A stretch of DNA of 64,000 nt from Antedon mediterranea (lineage: Eukaryota > Echinodermata > Crinoidea > Comatulida > Antedonidae): assembly GCF_964355755.1 (NCBI RefSeq), contig NC_092678.1:19006922-19070921 (forward strand), written 5' to 3'. Shown in pieces: positions 1 through 10,006 of this stretch; positions within the stretch are counted from its first letter, which is position 1; every line of letters starts with the position of its first letter. The translations under genes were made by a program, and so were the position numbers. The notes beneath the pieces were generated by a model that saw only the letters and a list, made by a program, of their open reading frames with translations, had not been told where the DNA came from and made no database searches.

Positions 1-668
1 CTACTCAATATCATTTAATATAATTAATTCCACAGTATACAATTAATAATATTATCATACACTACAATAAAATTCACTCAAATAATATAAAATAATTGTT
101 TTTGTTTTGCATATTATATTTGTACCAGCAACTATTTAAGGTTCTAACAAAGCAATTTTATTACATAAAGCCAGCTGGAAAATTACTAAAATGTCGATAA
201 TAAATTGTTATTACACTGCAGTACAGTATATAACAATTCTTACAAATTCGTTAACATTGAAATAGTCAATCTTTGTACATGTAAAAATATCAACAATTGC
301 CAAATGGATTATATAAGTATGGTTTCATGTTATGTGACACAGATGACATAATGATTTTATTTTTATACACAAAAGAAAAAATTTCACATCATCACAATGT
401 AATTTTAACTAATTTCTTTTCAATACAATAATTTGTTTCCTGTTAGTTGGAAGACTGTGTATGCATTCCTTTTAAACAGACTCCATGTTAAACAATAATT
501 TAATAAACTATTATTATAGGACAACAGTACAAAAACAACGCAAACAAATTTTACAAAAAAATAAATATATTTCTGGCCTTAATGTACAGAATTTATTGGA
601 ATTGTATATGATCAAAAGTTTTAAAAAAAAGTGCTATTTACTGTTTAGTATAATAGAATACCATTACA
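1..668. other. AT-rich flank, no gene seen
   Basis: Low-complexity AT-rich DNA. The only open frame here (485-721, +) has an AT-driven composition of Asn, Tyr and Lys, no recognisable domain, and runs into the transposon-like element that starts at about 669, so it is not called. Confidence 0.6.
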
Positions 669-772
669 CAGTAAAACCTCTATTAAGGAGACACCTTAAG
701 ACCCACAAAGTGTCCACTTAAATTGGTGTTGCACAGAATATTTCCCCTTGTTTGGAACAAGTGTCCTCTTAA

Positions 773-950
773 GCTTGGTTCCCACTAGAACGTAACGCAA
801 GGATGTAAACGCAACGCAAGCGTTTTAACCAATGACAAGCGAAGTTATAAACAGTTAGCAATCACAAGCAAATAAGCCATCGCTTGTGATTGGTCAATTC
901 ATTTGCGTTGCGTTACGTCCTTGCGTTGCGTCGCTAGTGGGAACCACGCT
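773..950. mobile_element. Nested 178-bp MITE with TTAA duplication
   Basis: The termini GCTTGGTTCCCACTAG and (reverse complement of the right end) GCGTGGTTCCCACTAG match at 15 of 16 positions, and TTAA lies on each side (769-772, 951-954). TTAA duplication is the signature of piggyBac-type and some other cut-and-paste elements. It interrupts the older element 669-1357. No coding capacity. Confidence 0.65.
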
Positions 951-1009
951 TTAATAGAGGTGTCTCCTAGAAGTTGGCCAAAGTATATATTTCCCCAAGT
1001 ATATATTTC

Positions 1010-1345
1010 CCCTTTTTCAGGGAAAGTGTTCTCTGAATAGGGTACAGTATATTGCCTCTTGTTTTGGGAATGTGTTTTCTGAATAGGGGTATATTGCCCT
1101 ATTGCCCTTTTGCCCTTTTTTGGGAATGCATTTTCTGAATAAGGGTATATTGCCCTATATTGCCATTTGTTATGGGAAAGTGTTTTCTGAATAGGGGTAT
1201 ATTGCCCTATATTGCCATTTGTTATGGGAAAGTGTTTTCTGAATAGGGGTATATTGCCCTATATTGCCCTTTGTTTTGGGAAAGTGTTTTCTAAATAGGG
1301 ATATATTGCCCTTTGTTTTGTGTCCTAAATAGGGGTGTCTCAAAT
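1010..1345. repeat. 52-bp tandem repeat
   Basis: Several copies of a 52-bp unit containing TATATTGCCCTATATTGCC and GGGAAAGTGTTTTCTGAATA. They are internal to the palindromic element and create a false minus-strand open frame at 1170-1376. Confidence 0.8.
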
Positions 1346-1357
1346 GAGTGGTTTTAC

Positions 1358-2295
1358 TATATTTTACATAATTCACCTAACTAATACTGATTAAAGATAT
1401 TTTTAAATTTAAGGTTTAAGCATAATATTTCAGTTATCAAAGGATAAAATATACAATTTAACAATACAATATCTACCTACATAATTAAAACTATTAAATA
1501 TAGAAATTATTGTAACATTTAAGGTTTAAATTAAAATTATAAAAATATGCTATATTTAACATAAATTTAAAAATGGGAATGTAGTTTTTTTATAATAGTA
1601 AAGTAATGTCAATTTAGGCAGTAATAATATTTTAAGGAATTAATTGTCAACAATTGTGCATTTTATGGCCTTTTAAGTTTTAAAATTCCAAGCTGTCCAT
1701 TGAGAAATTAAAGACTGATAGTGCCAGTATAAATGATTCAAGATTTTGACCCCAAAAAAACCAACATCTGAAACTTGAAAATATTATTTTTATCAAAGAC
1801 TATATAGATGCTTTTGCTAATAGTTCTAGAATGAAAACTTTAGTATTCTTTTGTTTTTAGTACGACAAAATGTATATCTATCTATTTATCGTCGTTTAAG
1901 GTATACTATTAATTACGGTGGTACGTTGGTACGTTCCCACATGAGGGCGTGGTTGCGGACGGGTCCATTATAATACAGGGGTGTTCTAGGAACTTTTCAC
2001 TTTCGTATCTAAGTCCTCCCTCTGGAGAGCACGGGCTATTGTCGGTTTATACAGGTAAGCTAGGCACGATATAGAAAATTAACTACAGTAATACAATAAT
2101 GTACAATTTGAGGCAGATAAAGCTTTTTAAGGTATATAATAAATATAAAGCTAGCTAATTTTGTATGATACTTTATTTTATATGAGGCAGATAGTAAAGC
2201 AGACATTAAAATGTAAGCATTTTTATTTACACGCTTAAAAACGGTGGGACAAGTGCATTATACCGACACATTTTTATGCTGTTGCATATTATTAA
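1358..2295. other. No gene recognised
   Basis: AT-rich DNA without a coding frame or clear repeat. A short GC-richer stretch at 1915-2060 (GTACGTTGGTACGTTCCC and following) has no recognised function. Confidence 0.5.
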
Positions 2296-2541
2296 GGCTG
2301 CTTTCACATTGCGCCCGAAATAGGTTCAGTGATACAGCATTCGTTCACACCACACATTTGAATATTTACCCGATTTGGTGTATGTGGCTCACAAATCCAT
2401 CTGTGTAATGATCTGAGCATGAATGACGTCGCTTGACAATGGATAACTTACTAAATTCGTGCTCGATGTGAAACCATGCCGCTCCCGATGTTTTCCTCAG
2501 TACGCAGCGGACCGAATGTAGGCGCGATGTGAAAGATAGCT
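2296..2541. mobile_element. 246-bp MITE with TTAA duplication
   Basis: The left end GGCTGCTTTCACATTGCGCC pairs with the right end GGCGCGATGTGAAAGATAGC as an imperfect terminal inverted repeat. TTAA flanks both sides (2292-2295 and 2542-2545). It is non-coding. It shares the TTAA target preference of the element at 773-950 but has different termini, so it is a second family. Confidence 0.6.
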
Positions 2542-2665
2542 TTAACCCTGTTCTCTGTAATCTCCATATATGATATTGTACAATGTCCAGTATCAAGGGT
2601 AAATTCTGTAATATCTTATTATATGTAGTATCACTAGTGGCACCTGTATTATGTTAATCAGTTAA

Positions 2666-3264
2666 AGACACTAGACCTGCAATTTTTGATGTTTTGTAAA
2701 AATAATGTATATAACTTTAAAAACATTAAACCAGGTCATTTTGTTGTGTGGTCTAACGTTAATTATGATAAAAAGAGAAAAACAATGAACTACCTAAAGT
2801 AGCTTACGTCAAAAGTTCCCACATAGACGTTTCTAGGCCTTGCTTATAGCCTTCGTTTTAAAGGCCTACTGTAGCTGGTAAAGAGCGGCAGTGTTGTACG
2901 AACATCTTAATGAGCTAACTATAGGCCTAGCCTGACGATGTCGCAACCTGAATTAATTTTCTTTCATTTTTTGGCAGAATCTGTTAATACAAATTGGGGA
3001 AGACATGGTATTTTAGCTTTTATTTGTTTACAGTTTCACGAAATCGATCAAAGTTATGAAAAATATGAAAATATCAATCTGCACGCAATGCATTTTGGGA
3101 TTTATAGTGAGCTGCTAAAATTATAAGATTATTGACTTATTTTTCACATTTTTAACTGTTTTAAGATGAAAAAAATGATCACAATAGGTTCATATAGTAT
3201 TTATTTTTACATAAATGTAGTGTGTGACCTTAAATTAGGCCCAAAAAACGTAGGTCTAGTGTCT
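2666..3264. mobile_element. Inverted-repeat element, about 600 bp
   Basis: Ends AGACACTAGACCTGC (left) and, reverse complemented, AGACACTAGACCTACG (right) form terminal inverted repeats. The left flank is TTAA and the right flank CTAA. The only frame inside (2938-3126, +, 62 codons) has no recognisable domain and is not called as a gene. Confidence 0.45.
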
Positions 3265-3386
3265 CTAAAGTTAGGCTTGACCTATGATACAGGTGTCATT
3301 TCTTACATGTGACACCGTATCACAGAATTGTCCTATGATACATTATGTACAGATAATCAATGTTTTTGGAATGTTTTTTTTTTTTT

Positions 3387-5502
3387 TCAAACTGAAATAT
3401 AACGCAGGAGGCTTATAGCAATTATAAGCAGAATTGATAAAGTATGTTTGACTGTACCGTTAGTTGAGTGAGGTTTTTTATTTTCTGCAGTCGTAGTATT
3501 TCTATCGTGAATAACAGCCTTGACCGATATGTTAAAAGTTGTTGACCCATGACTGTTCTTAGCAGTACACGTATACACGCCAAAGTCGCTCTCGTGTTCA
3601 ATGTAGATGACTACAAGTACTTCGTTGGTGTTAATATTGTACGTTCCAACTCGCAGCTCCCCGTCAGGTCCCATTATGGAAACAAACGGATGAGGGCTTC
3701 CTTGTATTTCCAGTTGAAGTAAAAAACTTTCTCCTTGTGGAACTTGAAATTCTTGACTCGTGGATGCAATTTTTGGCGGTGAACATTTTTCAACTGGGTT
3801 ATGACAAGCTGGATCCAAACCAATTATCTGTTGTTCGCTTCCTAATCTCTGTAGCAGATCAACCATGTTACAATCGCAAATTAAAGGGTTTTCGCGGATG
3901 TCAATATTAAAATTGGTGGAAGCAGTCTCTAGTATTAAACTTGGAAATGTTGTCAGTTCGTTTCCAAACAGATCAAGAAATTTTAAATGTTTTAAAGCGC
4001 CATCTGATGTGTTAGTCATAAAAACCATATGTGAAATAACATTATTGGTTAGATACAACTTTTCCAATAAAGGGACACGTTTGAAGATTCGCTCGTCCAA
4101 CTTTTCAATTGCGTTGCCGGCCAGTCCAATTTCTTTCATGTTATCAAGTCCGTTGAAAATGTCTTCATTCATGTTTTTAATTTGGTTGAAACTAAGATCT
4201 AGGCTGGTCATAGACGGGTTGCTCAATGCGCCCCCTTCAATGGCGCGCAACCCTATTAGACCAGTCAAATGGGCTATATATTTGTCAACGTCTGTGGACC
4301 AGGACCTTTTGGATGCACTGATAGAAAAAGCATTGATACGCAACATAAGAAGATTACTAAGTCCTTTAAAGGATTCTCTTTCAATGCCACCAACAGACCC
4401 TATGAAAAAAAAAAATGTTATGAGTATTTTTTATACCAGTTAATTATACTTTTCTTGAGCTCTGTCTACACTATCCAACTAATTTAACAAAAAAGGTGTG
4501 GTGTTCTCAAATATGGTAGTGATATGACATCATCCTGTCCATATATGGGCATAAAGTTTGATATACAGTAGTACAGACAGAGCTTTACATTGATTCATGA
4601 TATTAAAGTGACTCAATATTGTCACAAAACATGAACAAGGTCGGACCTTATTTGTGTAGTTTTCAAAACAAATTTTCCTTTGGTAAAACCAAGGCAATCT
4701 AACAACAGGACATATTGAGCTCGCCTTTACTAAGATAGAAACTGTTAACAGTGCTTTGATCTTATGTCTGGCTGCGACAAATACCAACACTACTGTACTA
4801 TGTACATATTCTCTGTGGCATACAGGCATGGAACTGATCGTACTGTATGTCAGATAAATCCAAAGTAACCAGTCATTTGTATAATCGGTTATATTATAAC
4901 CTTTGCCAAGAATGTTAAAAAATGACATCTTTTTTTGTATTTCTTTTTTTTTTATCTAGCAAGATTATTTCCAATCTAATGAGCGGATTTTCACCAAATG
5001 TTCACAGCAGGCCTTAGTTCAAAGAAGGTATGTAATTACAGTATGTGACCTACGTGCAATTGTCTAAAATTATGCTTGGAGGAATACAAATGTGTTTATA
5101 ATATAATAAACAATTTTTTTTCTTAACTTAAACAAAAATTAAACAATATGATAGTGTATGGAATAGAGTCATTGAAGTTGAAGTCATTTAGAAATATCAA
5201 AATATACAAATTGATATAGGGAAATAAACATTATACTTACCGGAGATACCTAAGAATGTAATATCACCATAATCTGCAAATGTATCTTTTTGTATAGTAT
5301 CAAACAAACTTCCTAAAAACACCATGTCGGTCGTGCTTGGATCACATGGATTACGATTTGGAAAACAGTCAAGATCAGAGCATTCGCATCGTGTACCAAA
5401 CGTCTTACAATTGGTTGTTTTTATGGTATTATTACACTGTTTCGCATGACTTAACGTTGCTATACCCAACAACAGTGACATCACGTAATAGTACATGATC
5501 AT
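3387..5502 (-). CDS. LRR-Ig surface protein, two exons
   Basis: The coding exons are 5502-5241 and 4399-3387, joined in phase (G|GG gives Gly) by donor CCG|GTAAGT and acceptor TTTTTTCATAG, for 424 aa. Residues 1-20 are a signal peptide (MIMYYYVMSLLLGIATLSHA). A Cys-rich N-terminal cap follows, then several leucine-rich repeats (for example LTSLDLSFNQIKNMNEDIF-type spacing), an LRRCT cap with NPLICDCNMVDLL and two further Cys, then one Ig domain ending DFGVYTCTAKN, and a hydrophobic C-terminus (HTLSILLIIAISLLRY) with no basic tail, which suggests a GPI signal or a tail anchor. LRR-Ig proteins act as adhesion or immune recognition receptors; the ligand is unknown here. Oddity: the Ig domain keeps the second Cys but the first Cys and core Trp positions are replaced. 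The intron carries two transposon-like repeats. Confidence 0.8.
4450..4570. repeat. Palindromic GCTCTGTCTACAC-family copy
   Basis: Contains GAGCTCTGTCTACACTATCC, then CAAATATGGTAGTGATATGA, then GGGCATAAAGTTTGATA. The same family is seen at 6540-6960, 11726-11806, 39306-39449 and 55950-56107. It lies in the intron of the LRR-Ig gene. Confidence 0.6.
4660..4830. repeat. Dispersed inverted-repeat element, partial copy
   Basis: Contains CAAGGCAATCTAACAACAGG and CTTATGTCTGGCTGCGACAA, matching longer copies at 29917-30102 and 59478-59700. It explains the minus-strand open frame 4530-4928, which is therefore rejected as a gene. Confidence 0.6.
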
Positions 5503-6610
5503 TTAAAATTTAATACCTGTTCCTGTAAATTAAATAAAAATTACAACTAAAAATTCTCAGAACCACAAATATGCATAATTTATTGAGCTAATTCAGGTCA
5601 AAGGTTAAATTTAACCAAATGCCAGTTGACTTCCTGTCAACGGACTTCCGTTCCGTTTAAAAAGGTACTGACAGTAACCAATTTTATTAAGGTTTGTGTT
5701 TTTGGTCAAATTAGTGAAAAACTAATTACTATGTGACATTAAAATGGCTTATTTAGCAAAACATTATTTTTTAAAGATATTTTTCAGGGGGAGAATATAC
5801 TCTTTAAGAAATACAGTTATTTCATTAGTTTGAGGTTTTTCACGCTGCTGCTCTAGCCCGCTACGTCCCATTAGGACTACTCAATCAGAAGCTAAAGCAA
5901 GCAGCAGTTATATTTCTTAGGACGACAGTTTTGCGAAAATGGAAACTCCACTATAATTCATAATTTATTTATTTAACGTCTGCGAAAAGAGTCTATTAGG
6001 ACATGTCATGTACAAATCCCAAAGCATTTCTGGTATATTCACTGTCAGATATTCATTGAATTATTATCAAAACAGGATACTTCACACTTGAAATATCTAG
6101 GGATATGAAGTGACCCCCTTAGAATAAAATTAACTAAAGTGACAGAAATTGAGTATTCACTTCAGTAACAAAAAAATAATATTTATTCACATATAAAAAG
6201 AGAAAAGAAACCCAAAAACCATTGTCTGACAGACAATTTAAGTATTTGTTGCTTTAAATTACATTTTTTTAGGTAAAATAACTATTATGTGACAATAAAA
6301 TGACACATTCAAAAACATTTGAAATAAAAAACATTTTTCAATAAGCGAGCAGAGTTTTTTGTAAGAAATATTTCTTGTTTATATTATTTTCTGCGAATAA
6401 TGACAAACATCCTATTGGTATTGTATTCCTTTTACTTTGTACTGTCCTTTCAGGAAGTAGGGCCTAAATAACAAATCTTAAATTTTAATATTATCCTGTC
6501 TTTAGTATTAACTTTCAGAGGGTATAAAAAGGCATTCAACTTTGCTTTATGTGACAAAAAATGTGATGTGCCCATATATAGACATGATGATGCAATATCA
6601 CTACCATATT

Positions 6611-6891
6611 TGGGCATACTATTAAGTTATTTTTTAATATTTTTTTTTTTATGTTATCTTGTCTTATATGTATTTTCTTGTTTTTTTTCATTTTTACTGC
6701 GTCATACTTAATGATATTTTGTGCTAGGCCCAACCACTCACTTTTCAGTTATTACGGATTGAACCCCATTGGAAATAAGTTTAGTTTTTTGTCAACTTAA
6801 TGGGTTATCCAGGTATTCTTTTTATACATTGTATATTTTAACTTTTATATATGAATATCGAATAAAATCAATCAAGCAATCAATCAATACT
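6611..6891 (+). mobile_element. LINE 3' tail inserted in a palindromic element
   Basis: Ends in GAATATCGAATAAAATCAAT followed by CAATCAAT-type microsatellite, typical of a non-LTR retrotransposon 3' end. ATATCACTACCATATT occurs on both sides (6595-6610 and 6892-6907), a target-site duplication that splits a palindromic-family copy into two halves. The 5' part of the LINE is missing. Confidence 0.6.
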
Positions 6892-8309
6892 ATATCACTA
6901 CCATATTAGGTACATCACACTATTTTTGTCAAAATACTGATAGTTTATAGGTGTAGCTTTAAGTTACACTTTCTATGCTTGATTTAAATTGCGCAATGCA
7001 ATAAAAAGTTAGTGCATGCACTGTATTTTTCTGTATAATAAAACCAAATCTTAATAAGCCTTTTATGGATTCATTCAGTACTAATAAGTAACGGAACGTG
7101 CATAATTATTACACAAAGTTACAATATAGTCTATAGAGAAACAACAATTTTTATTTTAGGCCTGGAAATGCCTGAAATATAGTGTATTATCAACATTTCA
7201 CGATCTTGCTGAGTAAAGAAATTTTGACTAGACTTAATACTAGGCCTATCAGATCTAGGAAACTCTTCAGTTCAAGTACATTTATTTGAATAAAACATTT
7301 CCACCATTTAAAAAATACCTATTTAGTATATACAGTACTTAGTTTGATTTGATATAGATTCCCTCAACACCCCTATTTTAAAACGTATTGCACATTTTAT
7401 TGATAACAGCTAGTGGGCTCCTGTCATAAAGTTAGGGTGATTAGCTAGGCCTATGATGAGCAATGATGCTCCAACAACCAGGGAGACGTCTACACACATC
7501 ATTGCGTGACATGCGACTGACTTCAAGTCATCAAATCAGCTGTTGCGGCCTAGTAAGTGACTGAGTGAATTTTGCTACGCTTATTAGTTTAGAGAGAGAC
7601 TATTATACACAATAAACTGCATATCATTGCACCATGCTTATTAGTAAGTCTACACCTACCTCTTTAGATCTACAAATAACGGTAAATTAAACTTCCGTTG
7701 ATTTTACTGATGATGTTTCCTTCAAGGACAAGAAGTTATGATTAAACATTGGAATTTACCGTGTTGATATTTTGATTCTTGCTGAGGTGACGCTTCAGTC
7801 GTGACCATTATTGATTTAATATTATTTATACTTAATTTAAATGACAATAGACATATCTTTTTGAATAACAAAAGGAACTTAAAAAAAAACATAAACATAT
7901 TTTGCGAGTAAGAGTTTGGTTCATTTAGGTTAAGTTATGTTAAAAAATAATATTCTAAAAATGATCTACATGCAAAGGGTTTTATCTTTACCCTTATTAC
8001 AGTGGAAGAATCCGGCGCGTGTACACAGGTGGACCAGTCATGTGAATTGTCATGTGGATAACGGGATTTTCCCGCGGTACTTAAAAAAATAAAAGGTGTT
8101 TTCCAATCAGAGTGTTCACCCACAGGACCAGTGGGAATGATAACAAATCCTTTTAATATCGTTTTTTGTTGTTTTTTTGGCGCATTGTTTGAGTAACGTA
8201 TATTAATTATTGTTAAAATGTTTTTGCTTATCTACCACGCCCATAATTGTTTCGTGAACCATATGAGTTAAATTATATAACATTATTATGTAACATATAA
8301 CTCAATCAT

Positions 8310-8475
8310 ATAAATTGTACTAGGCCCAAGAACCACTGATCACTTTTTCAGTTGATACGGAAATAAGTTTACTTTTTATTTGTCGACTTAATGGGTTATC
8401 CTGGTATTCTTTTTAATATGTACATTGTATATTTTAACTATTTTTATGAATATCGAATAAAATCAATCAAACATT
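8310..8475 (+). mobile_element. LINE 3' tail, same family as 6611-6891
   Basis: Shares CTTAATGGGTTATCC, GGTATTCTTTTTA and the terminal GAATATCGAATAAAATCAAT with the tail at 6611-6891. 5'-truncated and non-coding. Confidence 0.6.
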
Positions 8476-8479
8476 AGTC

Positions 8480-8620
8480 TTTAAAATAATATAATACAGT
8501 AAATTTGTGACGTCAGTGCAGGAGGAGCCTTGTTGTTCAGTCAACCGTGACGACATCAACAAAAATTACGTGGCGCCAAAGTTTTCATTTTTCTCTCTCG
8601 CATGACATTGTCAAAATTTA
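8480..8620 (+). promoter_or_regulatory. Candidate THNSL1 promoter: CRE and E2F-like sites
   Basis: A full palindromic CRE, TGACGTCA, is at 8508-8515 and an E2F-like GGCGCCAAA at 8572-8580, in an island with more CpG than its surroundings, about 1 kb upstream of the first THNSL1 ATG. The sites are seen in the sequence; their use is inferred. Confidence 0.3.
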
Positions 8621-8719
8621 AAAAGTGATGTATCCTGCTTTTAGTTAGCATACGAACGGCTTAAAGATAGTTTTCCTAATTAATACTCTCTGAAGGTATT
8701 TTAGAGTTAAGATTAATCG

Positions 8720-9180
8720 TTGTTGTTATTAGTATGTAGGCCTAGCTAGGCCCTAGTCTAGTTAGGCTAGCTAGGCTATAAATGCCTACTACTCTAGGCC
8801 CTAGCTAGGCCTAGCTAGGCTAGCCTAAGGTCTAGGCTAGTAGTAGTACTAGTAGAGTAAAGAGGGCTAGCCTTGGCCTAAGCCTACTAAAACTATAGTA
8901 TAGTATAAGCCTACCTCCTAGGGCCTACCTAGGCCCTATCCCTCTAGTAGGCCAGCTAGCTAGGGTTAGGAGGGCCAAAAGCTCAGACTAGTAGTATACG
9001 TAGTAGGACTAGGTAGGCTAGCTTCTGTTCTGGGCTTATTAGAGCGGCTAGGCCTGCTGCCAAGCTACAGTAGCCTAGCCTACTTTGGTGGTAGTTAGCT
9101 ATGGCTATGCCTAGAAGTAGCCTAGATATATAGAGAGGCTACTACTATATACTAGGCCTACTGCTTTAGCCTAGCCAGGC
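8720..9180. repeat. CTAG/AGGCCTA-rich low-complexity stretch
   Basis: Dense, irregular repetition of AGGCCTA, CTAGCTAGG and TAGTAG. The same composition recurs upstream of TMEM209 (41890-42160 and 43010-43080). It is not a regular tandem array. Both stretches lie just upstream of a gene's first coding exon. Confidence 0.6.
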
Positions 9181-9599
9181 ATTCCATAAATCATTTGGCC
9201 AAATTGAAAGGCGATCAATATTCATTACTCATTGTGAACTTGAACTGATTAGAAAGTTAAAAATATTATATTATAGTACTTGCACCGTCTGTTCTAGGCC
9301 TATAGGCATCAGTAGTGACAGTTCAGGTCTCCAATGTTCAAAGGAAGACTTCTTAAAAAGTTATCTTGGTAGGAAAAAGGACAATTTAAACCAAACCTTA
9401 TTTATGTCAGAATGAAAATTAAGTTTAATAATATTAATAACGTTTTTATTTCTTCAATTTACATAATTTTTACTCATGCAAATGGTTCAACAGTTACAAT
9501 TTAATGCTAATTTTATTTGCTTCTATTCAATAATTGTATTATCAGTTTCGTATAGATTTCCAGCTCTTATTACATAATTTTTCTTGAATGTTTAAGTAA

Positions 9600-10006
9600 T
9601 CATCCGGTCAAAATGTGGGTGTCCATACTGTCCATCCAACGTACCTTGAGCATGAGGCCGCAGGCCCAATGGATGTCAAAAGTCCAGATGTCAAAATCAT
9701 GGATAGCAAGGGCCAAATGCTTTTCAACCAGCACATTCTATTACAAGGTAAGGCGATTGAAGACCTTGTCAGGCCTAGATGTGAACTATATTTAATACCA
9801 ATAGAAAAATAGTTGATGTCTTGGATAGAAGTAGGCCTACTGTAGATGAATTTAACTCACACATTGCCATATTATATCAAATAAAGAAAGACTTACAAGG
9901 ACAAGTAGACACTAACACAATAACAAACCATCCTGCCATAAACAGAAAAAAATGGAAACAAATTGTGGAAAGCGTAATGTCGGAAGACGGAAAACGTTAA
10001 CAACAT
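9600..10006 (+). other. Unassigned coding-like segment in two frames
   Basis: A frame without an ATG runs from 9600 to its stop at 9812, and a second frame, offset by one base at a run of A (about 9806), continues to a stop at 9999, giving together about 130 residues of balanced composition (contains HPTYLEHEAAGPMDVKS and KKWKQIVESVMSEDGKR). The first part overlaps the proposed THNSL1 exon 1 in another frame. I do not recognise the protein. It could be a decayed gene or retrocopy, or an exon with a homopolymer sequencing error. Confidence 0.3.

Larger units (their letters stand above)
669..1357. mobile_element. Palindromic TA-flanked DNA element
   Basis: The left end reads TACAGTAAAACCTC and the right end GTGGTTTTACTATA, an inverted terminal repeat next to TA as in Tc1/mariner-type MITEs. 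The interior is made of AATAGGGGTGTCTC/AAGTGTCCTCTTAA-like units. Related sequence occurs at 44380-44640 and 30775-30800. There is no transposase frame, so it is non-autonomous. A second element (773-950) is nested inside it. Confidence 0.5.
5503..8479. other. Repeat-rich intergenic region
   Basis: No gene was recognised. The stretch holds two diverged direct copies of an AT-rich segment (about 5700-5830 and 6250-6390), a palindromic element split by a LINE tail (6540-6960), and a second LINE tail (8310-8475). Open frames at 6536-6733 and 7935-8123 (-) have no domain and overlap these repeats or lack support. Confidence 0.5.

Noticed and set aside
1170-1376. 68-codon minus frame
   Set aside because: Product of the 52-bp tandem repeat.
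2938-3126. 62-codon plus frame
   Set aside because: Inside a palindromic element, no domain, no splice support.
4530-4928. 132-codon minus frame with hydrophobic segments
   Set aside because: Lies in the LRR-Ig intron and is explained by a dispersed repeat also present at 29.9 and 59.5 kb.
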